A stretch of 64,000 bases of DNA from CBDFKQ01 sp965248855 (lineage in GTDB: Bacteria > Bacteroidota > Bacteroidia > Cytophagales > 172606-1), in NCBI GenBank assembly GCA_965248855.1, contig CBDFKQ010000011.1, forward strand, positions 1 to 64,000. The letters run 5' to 3'. Positions 56,600 to 63,747 of the stretch are shown piece after piece; the stretch's first letter is position 1; each line of letters starts with the position of its first letter. Position numbers and translations under genes: made by a program. The notes beneath the pieces were generated by a model. That model saw only the letters and a list, made by a program, of their open reading frames with translations, made no database searches and had not been told where the DNA came from.

Positions 56600-56639
56600 A
56601 AAGACTAAAACTGAATTTAAATTTTCATTTTTAGTCTTT
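56600..56639 (-). terminator. Hairpin after the six-cysteine secreted protein gene
   Basis: An 11-bp A/T-rich stem (56600-56610 with 56629-56639) lies a few bases after the stop at 56647. It is a plausible terminator or mRNA end. Confidence 0.5.
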
Positions 56640-56646
56640 TATAAAA

Positions 56647-57267
56647 CTATTTTTTTTTCGGGTTATTAGGTTCTTCATGAAACTTAACCGGCGAATTTGA
56701 CTTAATTTCAAAAGCACTTTTAAGCGTACTCATTTTCCTATCATGAAAAGTTAGCAGATTTAAAGAATCTTTTTCAGATGTATTTTTTATAAAAGGTTTA
56801 AACACTAATCCTTTAACCGGCTTTATTAGAGCTGTTTTATTAAACCATTCATCACTTACATAATCTGCACGATTAGGGTCTGTAAAATCAGTTTGAACCT
56901 GTAAATAAAGTTTGCCGGGATATCTTTGTGACATTCTTACAAATACATGGCGTTTTGCAAACCCTTGATCATAAAAAAAATATAAATATCCATTTCCTAT
57001 ACGGTTTCCGCCTGATTGCCCCCAATCGCAATCTGTTGGTGAGCAACTACCAAACAAGTGAACATAATATGGAGGGCCGATAGGGCAACACGGTTCTCCA
57101 TTAAGTACTTGATCCTGGCAAATGTAATGGACATTAAGATGCGTAAAACTTCTGGTGTTAGGGTCTATATTAGACCAGTTCCCTTCTTCTTGGGGAGGTA
57201 TGCATTGAGCGAATAAATAACGGAACGATAATAAGAAGAATGATAGAAATAAAAGAAAGTTTTTCAT
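56647..57267 (-). CDS. Secreted cysteine-rich protein of unknown function
   Basis: With the ATG at 57267 the protein has 206 residues and a clear signal peptide (MKNFLLFLSFFLLSFRYLFAQ). The upstream ORF extension has none. The mature part begins CIPPQEEGNW and holds six cysteines in its first half. It continues with GSCSPTDCDWG, YLYFFYDQGFAKRHVFVRM and QTDFTDPNRADYV. The pattern CxPTDCDWG, followed by YDQGFA and TxFTD-x-RxDYVxxxWF, occurs in a family of uncharacterised proteins in several bacteria. I do not know its function. The lysine- and proline-rich tail (EEPNNPKKK) is unusual. It lies within the minus-strand unknown cluster, 84 bases after the 95-residue gene. Confidence 0.7.
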   Translation of the reverse strand: MKNFLLFLSFFLLSFRYLFAQCIPPQEEGNWSNIDPNTRSFTHLNVHYICQDQVLNGEPCCPIGPPYYVHLFGSCSPTDCDWGQSGGNRIGNGYLYFFYDQGFAKRHVFVRMSQRYPGKLYLQVQTDFTDPNRADYVSDEWFNKTALIKPVKGLVFKPFIKNTSEKDSLNLLTFHDRKMSTLKSAFEIKSNSPVKFHEEPNNPKKK

Positions 57268-57307
57268 GCGAATAGTTACGTTTGAGTGAGTATCATTTTG
57301 TTTAAGC

Positions 57308-57342
57308 GTATCAGAGAGCTTGTAGAACAAGCTCTCTGATAC
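57308..57342 (-). repeat. Strong 16-bp hairpin between the small-ORF unit and the secreted protein gene
   Basis: Bases 57308-57323 pair with 57327-57342 (16 bp, 3-base loop), 10 bases after the stop of the 95-residue gene on the minus strand. There is no T run, so it looks like an mRNA-stabilising or dosage hairpin or a non-canonical terminator. Confidence 0.7.
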
Positions 57343-57351
57343 TGCTAAAAA

Positions 57352-57639
57352 TTAAGACGAATAATTTTCTATGAGAATATTATTGTCTGTAAAAGTAAAT
57401 TTAGTATCATTTGTATATACCGGCCCAACAGGAAGAATAGATGCCCCTCCCAATCTGTTGTGAACAATTTCAATTTTAAATTTGCCTCTTGGATCATTAA
57501 AATTATCTACACGTGGATCTGAATTAGGGTCAAAAGGTTCAATTGTACCCTCTTCCTTTCCTACCCAGCATAAAAGGTCATCGTAGTTGAATATGCGCCA
57601 AAAAATAGTGTATCTTTCGTCTTTGTTTTCTATTCTCAT
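57352..57639 (-). CDS. 95-residue protein of unknown function
   Basis: This soluble protein (MRIENKDERYTIFWRIFN start) is beta-rich with acidic loops (EGTIEPFDPNSDPRVDNFND) and a C-terminal FTFTDNNILIEN. No signal peptide or known family. Its start overlaps the stop of the 38-codon ORF as ATGA, so it is probably translated by coupling from upstream small ORFs. A strong hairpin follows. I cannot suggest a function. Confidence 0.55.
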   Translation of the reverse strand: MRIENKDERYTIFWRIFNYDDLLCWVGKEEGTIEPFDPNSDPRVDNFNDPRGKFKIEIVHNRLGGASILPVGPVYTNDTKFTFTDNNILIENYSS

Positions 57640-57752
57640 GATTTAAAAATTTTAATTTTTTGCCTACTCTTAAACCTTTTCGGCTTCCGGCGCTTACTCT
57701 TTAAAGGATTTTCAGCTTCGTCCTTATTGTAGTATTTAATGGCAATCTGCAT
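57636..57752 (-). CDS. 38-residue basic peptide, possible small ORF
   Basis: The ORF encodes MQIAIKYYNKDEAENPLKSK and then a strongly basic C-terminal half of Lys and Arg. Its stop overlaps the next start (ATGA) and its start lies 17 bases inside the end of the 61-codon ORF upstream. The overlaps on both sides favour a real coupled unit; the small size leaves doubt. No homologue is known to me. Confidence 0.4.
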   Translation of the reverse strand: MQIAIKYYNKDEAENPLKSKRRKPKRFKSRQKIKIFKS

Positions 57753-57921
57753 GGGATTTTAAGCATGAAAAAAAACCTGCATTGGCTGCTATCAAATTCA
57801 ATTTTGTAATTTGAAATTCATTTTGAGGCTTTGAAAGTCTGCTCAGTTCATGATAACTCGAGCGGCAATGAAGATCTGTTTCCATAGAATTAGGTTTGAG
57901 TGAATAATAATTACTCTGCAA
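57736..57921 (-). CDS. 61-residue peptide, possible first ORF of the minus-strand unit
   Basis: The ORF begins MQSNYYSLKPNSMETDLHC and ends in FFSCLKSHADCH, with three cysteines in all. It has no signal peptide. A second in-frame Met (residue 13) is another possible start. Whether it is a peptide precursor, a leader for the downstream ORFs or a chance frame is not decided by the sequence. The overlap with the next ORF is in its favour. Confidence 0.4.
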   Translation of the reverse strand: MQSNYYSLKPNSMETDLHCRSSYHELSRLSKPQNEFQITKLNLIAANAGFFSCLKSHADCH

Positions 57922-57998
57922 ATGTCATTCAAACCAAACAGGGTGACAAGGGTGAAAATACGGATTTTGTGAAGTGTTTGTGATCCATTTTTAAATGT

Positions 57999-58028
57999 GT
58001 ATTTCCACGTTTCCCATGTGAAAAATAC
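57999..58028. promoter_or_regulatory. Operator-like dyad in the divergent spacer
   Basis: GTATTTCCAC (57999-58008) and GTGAAAAATAC (58018-58028) form a near-palindrome with an axis near 58013. A related tract with ATACGG occurs at about 57957 and again at about 58025. It sits between the two divergent arms, where a response regulator might bind. Confidence 0.4.
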
Positions 58029-58179
58029 GGTATTTTTTTATAATATTAATTCTAGTTCTTTGACAATAAGGTAGTTATATTTTTATTAAGATTTGACATT
58101 AAAAACTATAGCTTGCTATGTTATAATTTTTATCTTAATTCGTTGATTCAATTATTTTTTCACATAACCTTATAAAAAA

Positions 58180-58446
58180 ATGGATTTCATCTTTGATTTA
58201 GAAAAATTTAAAGCCATGCTTAACGACGCCAGCCCAGCTGCTACCATCGTAAAAGTGTCACTGGATTTTGATTGTGGAGTAAATGAGATTATTGCAAAAG
58301 TTACTGCAAGGCCAGTGAATATTACAAAAAGTGGGGAAGTAATTCTTGATAGTAGTGTTGGAGAAACCACTGGCTGTCCAAAACCTCCAGGATGTAGTAA
58401 TTTCGCCAACCTTCTTCAAAATAAAGGTATTACAACCCTGATCTGA
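58180..58446 (+). CDS. 88-residue peptide upstream of a two-component system
   Basis: The protein begins MDFIFDLEKFKAMLNDAS, a helix like the leader of some ribosomally made peptides, and ends with a section holding ETTGCPKPPGCSNF and two more hydrophobic turns. It has three Cys in all, no signal peptide and no Gly-Gly cleavage site, so export by a known route is not evident. It starts the plus-strand arm and is followed after 14 bases by the membrane-protein gene, so it is very likely in the same transcript. A peptide signal or a partner of the membrane protein are both possible. Antisense ORF readings here are shadows. Confidence 0.65.
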   Translation: MDFIFDLEKFKAMLNDASPAATIVKVSLDFDCGVNEIIAKVTARPVNITKSGEVILDSSVGETTGCPKPPGCSNFANLLQNKGITTLI

Positions 58447-58460
58447 TTTATTTGAAATAG

Positions 58461-59102
58461 ATGCTTATATTTTTAATTGATAATTTGGATATTATCCTTC
58501 CTTTTATTTTAATTCTTTCTGTATTAATTACAAATAAATTTAAAATTGAGAAGGATTATATTTTTTATTTTATTTTGTCCCAATTCGTTTTAAATTTATT
58601 AGCAGGTATCATTGGTCATTTTTTTACCAATAACCTGTATGTCTATTATTTTAATTGTTTATTTTCATTCATTTTTATCTCCCTTCATTTTTTAAGAATT
58701 CTTCATTCTCCAAATAAATCCTATATTATAAAAGGATTGATGATAATATATATTCTGTTTTTTTTCCTTAACTTAATATTTTGGGAAGGCCTCTTTAGTT
58801 TTAACAGCAACAGCTCAGGCTTAGCCAGCTTTATTGTTGTAGTTTATTGTTTTATATATTATTTGGAAAGGTTATTAAGACCTCAAACTGAAAGTATCCT
58901 TAAGGTACAAAGTTTTTGGTTTACAAATGGGCTTTTAACTTATTATGCCGGAAACTTTTTTATTTTTATAACTTATCACAAATTAACCGATTCCCTTGTC
59001 AGTAATTTAGGCCTTATATGGAAAGTGCATAATTTGATATTTTTGATTTTATTTATTTATTTCTTCATTGGAATTTTATGCAAACGCTCACCGAAGAAGT
59101 AG
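58461..59102 (+). CDS. Membrane protein, probably the sensor part of a split two-component receptor
   Basis: The 213-residue protein has about seven hydrophobic segments, starting with MLIFLIDNLDIILPFILIL and ending GILCKRSPKK. The segment FWFTNGLLTYYAGNFFIFI near residue 155 resembles membrane proteins found next to NarL-type histidine kinases in other Bacteroidota, which lack their own sensory domain. The gene overlaps the kinase gene by 25 bases, so the two are translationally linked. The membrane protein probably supplies the sensing part, but no ligand can be read from it. Confidence 0.7.
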   Translation: MLIFLIDNLDIILPFILILSVLITNKFKIEKDYIFYFILSQFVLNLLAGIIGHFFTNNLYVYYFNCLFSFIFISLHFLRILHSPNKSYIIKGLMIIYILFFFLNLIFWEGLFSFNSNSSGLASFIVVVYCFIYYLERLLRPQTESILKVQSFWFTNGLLTYYAGNFFIFITYHKLTDSLVSNLGLIWKVHNLIFLILFIYFFIGILCKRSPKK

Positions 59103-59869
59103 GAATTGTTTTGGGGATTACTCTAATGCTGACTACAATAACTTTTTTTATTGTTTTTTTTATTATAATTAGCCAAAATCATTATCATAAATACCTGAGG
59201 GAAAAAGTTGAAATGAAAAATATTTTTAATCAGGAGCTTCTAAAAGCGCAATTAGAAATAAAAGAACAAACTCTTAATCACATTTCACAAGAAATTCATG
59301 ATAATATAGGCCAAGTCTTATCTTTAGTTAAGCTTAATTTAAATACTATTGAACCGGAAAACTCATTATTAGCCGATCACAAAATTCAAAATTCGAAAGA
59401 ATTAGTTGCAAAAGCGATTCATGATTTAAGAAGTTTATCAAAGAGTTTGAACACTAATTATATCAGCCAATTAAAATTTTCAGAATTGATACAATTTCAA
59501 CTGGATCTTATTAAAAGAAGTGGAAACTACCAAACTGAATTGATAATTTTAGGATTGGAAAACGATTTGCCTTCTCAAAACCAAGTCATTGTTTTTCGGA
59601 TTGCCCAAGAAATTTTAAATAATATTATAAAACACGCTAAAGCAATAAATATTAAGATATTTTTAGAATATTCTTCAAATTTATTTTTAATGAAAATTTA
59701 TGATAATGGAATTGGGTTTGATATTACAGAAACAAGTTCTAAAAGTATCCATGAAAAGGGAACCGGAATAGGAAACATGTATAACAGAGCTAATTTAATT
59801 GGTGGCAAATTAGAGGTTGAAAGCCGGCTTCAACAAGGATCTACAGTTATTTTAACTCTTCCAATTTAA
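59078..59869 (+). CDS. Sensor histidine kinase, HisKA_3 type
   Basis: The 263-residue kinase has one N-terminal membrane helix (about 10-32), a helical dimerisation part with the phosphorylated His74 in QEIHDNIGQ, and an HATPase domain with RIAQEILNNIIKHAKA (N box), DNGIGFD and GTGIGNMYNRANLI. This is the NarX/DegS-like class that pairs with LuxR-type regulators. It lacks any periplasmic sensing domain, so the membrane protein encoded before it (overlap 25 bases) probably senses the signal. It lies 10 bases before the response regulator gene. Confidence 0.9.
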   Translation: MQTLTEEVGIVLGITLMLTTITFFIVFFIIISQNHYHKYLREKVEMKNIFNQELLKAQLEIKEQTLNHISQEIHDNIGQVLSLVKLNLNTIEPENSLLADHKIQNSKELVAKAIHDLRSLSKSLNTNYISQLKFSELIQFQLDLIKRSGNYQTELIILGLENDLPSQNQVIVFRIAQEILNNIIKHAKAINIKIFLEYSSNLFLMKIYDNGIGFDITETSSKSIHEKGTGIGNMYNRANLIGGKLEVESRLQQGSTVILTLPI

Positions 59870-59879
59870 TTTCATCCTT

Positions 59880-60533
59880 ATGAGAAAAACCAAAATCTCT
59901 TTAATAGATGATCACAAGCTTTTTCGAAAAGGCATAGTAGAACTCATTAATAGGTTTCCGGGTTTCGAGGTCATTTCCGAAGCCAATAATGGTCAGGAAT
60001 TTATCAAAAAACTTGAAAAATACAATGAACCGGACATTGTATTGCTTGATGTAAATATGCCTGAGATGGACGGTTATGAAACAGCTGCATGGTTACGACA
60101 AAATAAACCTGAAATTAAAATATTGGCTTTATCCATGTACGATAGTGAAAGCATAATTATTCGAATGATAAGGTCTGGAGCAATTGGTTATATTCTTAAA
60201 GATGCCGACCCTGCCGAATTACAAATGGCATTTGAATCATTAATGATCAGAGGTTTTTATCTTTCTGAATTAGTTTCGGGTACCATGCTCAACAGTATAC
60301 ATAAATCGGATGATATGGATAACTTCATTATCCACATGCAGCTTAATTCAAGAGAGATTGAATTTATAAAATGGGCAGCTTCAGAACTTACATATAAAGA
60401 AATAGCAGATAAAATGTGTCTCAGCGTAAGGTCTGTGGAAGGTTATCGGGAAGCCTTGTTTGTAAAACTTAAAGTAAAAAGCCGTGTAGGTCTGGTTTTA
60501 TTTGCTATTAAAAATCAAATTGTTATTGTCTAG
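59880..60533 (+). CDS. Response regulator, NarL/LuxR family
   Basis: The 217-residue regulator has a receiver domain (1-120) with Asp57 in IVLLDVNMPEMDG, the Asp10/Asp11 pair and Lys106 in YILKDADPAEL, and a C-terminal LuxR-type helix-turn-helix (about 150-217: NSREIEFIKWAASELTYKEIADKM). It should bind DNA when phosphorylated by the adjacent kinase. The dyad in the divergent spacer is a natural candidate site; this is inference. It ends the plus-strand arm. Confidence 0.92.
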   Translation: MRKTKISLIDDHKLFRKGIVELINRFPGFEVISEANNGQEFIKKLEKYNEPDIVLLDVNMPEMDGYETAAWLRQNKPEIKILALSMYDSESIIIRMIRSGAIGYILKDADPAELQMAFESLMIRGFYLSELVSGTMLNSIHKSDDMDNFIIHMQLNSREIEFIKWAASELTYKEIADKMCLSVRSVEGYREALFVKLKVKSRVGLVLFAIKNQIVIV

Positions 60534-60865
60534 TCATTTGTCTACATAATATTAGCCCTCAATAAATCACTTTAAAAAAACAATATATTCATTAATAAGA
60601 TACTTTTTAGGAAACTTCCAATAGCTTTTTCAGAAGCAGATAAGAAATTAATTAAAACAAAAAAGGCTTCAAGTCATTTATATCTAAATATCTGCAAACC
60701 AATATTATTTTCCAATAAACCTCTTGAAAAAATTTATTGCTCAACTTTTATATTACAATAAAATATAAATATCAATTTATCGATATCATTATATCAATAA
60801 AATTACTTTTCAATTCATTTCACTTTCCATTTCTAAACTAAATAATAGTTTTTTAAATAAATAAT
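60534..60865. other. Intergenic region between the two-component system and the phosphoesterase gene
   Basis: 332 bases. A 57-codon stretch without stops from about 60593 lacks a start codon and is probably chance. Repeat copy F lies at 60770-60800. No clear promoter is visible. Confidence 0.5.
60770..60800 (+). repeat. Copy F of the dispersed AT-rich repeat
   Basis: Matches copy C at 24 of 31 positions and contains TATCGATA. It lies 65 bases upstream of the metallophosphoesterase gene. Confidence 0.45.
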
Positions 60866-62128
60866 ATGAACAAAATAGTATTAGTAACTTTATTAACCAC
60901 CATTTTTCTATTATTAGATTGGTATGTCTTTCAAGCAGTAAAAGTTTTGGTTGAATCATCTTCTTTAAGTTTAAAAAAAATAACTTATTCAATTTACTGG
61001 GGCTTCGCAGCATTTTCATTATTACTTTTTTTTATTTTTCGCTTTATGCCTGCTGATAGTTTGGGAATTAAAGCAAGAACATTTATAACAGGATGGTTAG
61101 CTGTTACTTACTTTTCAAAATTTTTTGCAATCCTGTTTTTATTTTTTGATGATTTAGGGAGATTAGTAAGATGGGTTTCTCATAAATTTACAGGAAATTC
61201 CGGAATAATTAACCCGGTTCCGGGTAATTCCAATAATATTTCCCGATCAGAATTTATGATGAAGGCATCGTTAATTGCCGGTGCAGCGCCATTCGTTGGT
61301 TTAAGTTATGGTATTTTATCCGGTGCGCATGATTACAGGGTCAGAAAAATTACTGTTAAACTTCCTAACCTGCCAAAGGAATTTGATGGAATTAAAATCG
61401 GACAAATTTCTGACATTCATTCAGGAAGTTTTTTTAACAAAACAGCGGTAAAAGGCGGTGTTGAAATGTTATTGAAAGAAAAACCGGATGTAATTTTTTT
61501 TACAGGGGATCTGGTGAATAATCGGGCTTCAGAAATGGAAATTTATCAACCGATATTTGAAAAAGTTAAAGCGCCTCTTGGCGTTTTTTCAACATTAGGT
61601 AATCATGATTATGGTGATTATGCCACATGGGATAGTTTGGAAGCCAAGCGCCTTAATTTAAAAAATCTTATAACCATTCATAAACAAATGGGCTGGAATA
61701 TTTTGATGGATGAAAACAGCGATTTAATTATGGGAAATGAAAAAATTTCCATTATCGGTATTCAAAATTGGGGGGCTAAGGCACGTTTTCCAAAATATGG
61801 TAACTTACAAAAAGCGTATGAAGGTACACAAGATTCCCCTGTTAAATTATTATTATCTCACGATCCCAGCCATTGGGATGCAGAAGTATTGCAGAAATTT
61901 AAAGATGTAGATATTATGTTTGCCGGGCATACCCATGGTATGCAATTTGGTGTTGAAATTGGAAATTTAAAATGGAGTCCCGTACAATATGTGTACGAAC
62001 AATGGGCAGGGTTATACGAAAAGCAACAACAATATTTGTATGTAAATAGAGGATTCGGGTATATTGGATTTCCCGGTAGAGTTGGTATTTTACCGGAGAT
62101 TACAATTATGGAATTAAAAAAATCATAA
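60866..62128 (+). CDS. Membrane-anchored metallophosphoesterase
   Basis: The 420-residue protein has four hydrophobic helices in its first 160 residues, then a calcineurin-like phosphoesterase domain with all the metal ligands in order: GQISDIHSG (about 177-185), FFTGDLVNN (about 212), LGNHDYGDY (about 246), LLSHDPSHWD (about 330) and FAGHTHGMQFG (about 352). Such membrane-linked enzymes include UDP-diacylglucosamine diphosphatase-like and other phospholipid phosphoesterases; the substrate is unknown. It precedes the dienelactone hydrolase-like gene by 56 bases in the same direction. Confidence 0.85.
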   Translation: MNKIVLVTLLTTIFLLLDWYVFQAVKVLVESSSLSLKKITYSIYWGFAAFSLLLFFIFRFMPADSLGIKARTFITGWLAVTYFSKFFAILFLFFDDLGRLVRWVSHKFTGNSGIINPVPGNSNNISRSEFMMKASLIAGAAPFVGLSYGILSGAHDYRVRKITVKLPNLPKEFDGIKIGQISDIHSGSFFNKTAVKGGVEMLLKEKPDVIFFTGDLVNNRASEMEIYQPIFEKVKAPLGVFSTLGNHDYGDYATWDSLEAKRLNLKNLITIHKQMGWNILMDENSDLIMGNEKISIIGIQNWGAKARFPKYGNLQKAYEGTQDSPVKLLLSHDPSHWDAEVLQKFKDVDIMFAGHTHGMQFGVEIGNLKWSPVQYVYEQWAGLYEKQQQYLYVNRGFGYIGFPGRVGILPEITIMELKKS

Positions 62129-62184
62129 TATTTTGAACAAAAATTATAAAATTACGTTTTGATATTACATATATACAAATAATA

Positions 62185-63042
62185 ATGAAAAAAATAATAT
62201 TAGCCTTTGTTTTACTTAGTGTAATTACAGCCTTTATCCCTAAGAAATCAAAACAAGAAAAGATAACTGTATGCCATGATGATGCCACAGTAGACTTTGC
62301 AAAATTTGCCCTTGATAAAAATTTTATTGCTGCGCATGATTCCCCTCAAATAATTTCTTTTGAAAGTAAAGCAGGAGGCAAATCAATAACTTTTAAAACA
62401 CCTGATGGACAAACTGCCTCGGGATACGAAATTAAGGTACCGGGTAACTCTAAGAAATGGCTTTTGGTTTATCAGGAGTGGTGGGGTTTAAACGATCACA
62501 TTAAAATGGAATCAGAAAAACTTTTTAATGATTTAAAAGATGTAAATATTTTAGCTTTAGATATGTACGATGGTAAAGTTGCAACCGACCCGCAAACAGC
62601 AGGAAAATTTATGCAGGAAGCAAAACCAGAACGTTTAGATGCCATTACGAAAGGAGGAATAGAACATACGGGCAAGGATGTTAAAATTGCAAGTATCGGT
62701 TGGTGTTTTGGAGGTGGCAGATCTTTGCAATCTGCATTAGCCGAAGGTAAGGAAGCGGTAGGCTGCGTTATGTATTATGGCATGCCTGAAAAAGATATTG
62801 AAAAATTGAAAACATTAAATTGTGATGTATTGGGAATATTTGCTGAGCAAGACAAACATATCACCCCTGAAATTGCGAAAGAATTTGAAAAAAATATGAA
62901 CAACGCAGGTAAGAAAATTACCATTAAATTATACAATGCCGTACATGGTTTTGCCAATCCCAGTAATCCAAAATATGATAAGGAAGCTACTGCTGATGCA
63001 TATAATTTGACAATCAATTACTTAAAACAAAAATTTAAATAA
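62185..63042 (+). CDS. Dienelactone hydrolase family protein, secreted
   Basis: The 285-residue alpha/beta hydrolase starts with a signal peptide (MKKIILAFVLLSVITAFIPK), so it acts outside the cytoplasm. The nucleophile Cys174 lies in IGWCFGGG, as in classical dienelactone hydrolase, the Asp follows in AEQDKHITPE and the His in AVHGFANPS, so the triad is complete. LLVYQEWWGLNDHI near residue 98 is the family oxyanion segment. Classical enzymes cut dienelactones in aromatic breakdown, but no such pathway is nearby, and extracytoplasmic members have unknown substrates. Confidence 0.85.
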   Translation: MKKIILAFVLLSVITAFIPKKSKQEKITVCHDDATVDFAKFALDKNFIAAHDSPQIISFESKAGGKSITFKTPDGQTASGYEIKVPGNSKKWLLVYQEWWGLNDHIKMESEKLFNDLKDVNILALDMYDGKVATDPQTAGKFMQEAKPERLDAITKGGIEHTGKDVKIASIGWCFGGGRSLQSALAEGKEAVGCVMYYGMPEKDIEKLKTLNCDVLGIFAEQDKHITPEIAKEFEKNMNNAGKKITIKLYNAVHGFANPSNPKYDKEATADAYNLTINYLKQKFK

Positions 63043-63116
63043 AATTAAACTTTTCCTATAATTATTATAAAATTTTCCTACGAAATTCCCGTGTAAGTTT
63101 TCTTAAATGATTACAA

Positions 63117-63159
63117 AAAAATACTTTTTTTAAGCTATTGTTTTTAAAAAAGTATTTTT
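63117..63159 (+). terminator. Possible terminator after the dienelactone hydrolase gene
   Basis: A 14-bp A/T-rich stem (63117-63130 with 63146-63159) with a 15-base loop, about 75 bases after the stop. Confidence 0.55.
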
Positions 63160-63246
63160 AGTTTTGCTCAGAGTAAATATCAACCATTTAAGAAAAAAAT
63201 TAATTATTCTTTTTAATTTTTTTATTTAATTGAAAAATTATTTTTG

Positions 63247-63621
63247 ATGAATTTGTTCGAACAAAAACCTGTATGTATAGAGCTGGATGAAGCAGCAAGA
63301 ACATTAAGTATAACTTTTTCGGATGCCAGAACTTCAAAAAATGAATTTAAGCATACAGTTGAAAAAGTAATGCGATTAGGTGGGCAAACAGAGATTGATC
63401 CCGGTTTTGATACTATCTATTTAAAAAGTAATTCGCCAAATACTATTAAATTTCTTGGGGATTATCTTGCAAAGAGTTTTCAACGTTTTAAAAAAATTGC
63501 TTCTGCACCTCAAAAAATGCTCGATACGGTTGAAAAAAACCTTCAGGTGAGGTGTGTATATAATGAAATTGAGGTAATGAAATTCAGTTATAATAAATTA
63601 ACTGATTCATTTGAGTGGTAG
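63247..63621 (+). CDS. Small soluble protein of unknown function
   Basis: The 124-residue protein (MNLFEQKPVCIELDEAARTL start; an upstream in-frame TTG adds one residue) has alternating strands and helices, with FKHTVEKVMRLGG and FKKIASAPQKMLDTVEKNL. I know no family. It lies before the pterin synthase gene in the same direction, 126 bases away. The sequence has the composition of a real, conserved small protein. Confidence 0.55.
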   Translation: MNLFEQKPVCIELDEAARTLSITFSDARTSKNEFKHTVEKVMRLGGQTEIDPGFDTIYLKSNSPNTIKFLGDYLAKSFQRFKKIASAPQKMLDTVEKNLQVRCVYNEIEVMKFSYNKLTDSFEW

Positions 63622-63747
63622 AAATTATTAATATTGGCTTTATATCATTAATAAATAGGTAATTTTTTATAATTTTACCTTTTAATTTATTATTGGTACT
63701 AATTATTTCAATTGAATTTTTGTTCTATTGGAAATGCCATTGTTAAT

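Noticed and set aside
58170..58409. 79-codon minus-strand ORF opposite the 88-residue peptide gene
   Set aside because: It looks hydrophobic only because it is antisense to a helical gene; it has no better start context, and the plus-strand frame continues the operon.
60593..60765. 57-codon open stretch after the response regulator
   Set aside because: It has no start codon in frame and no promoter; probably chance.
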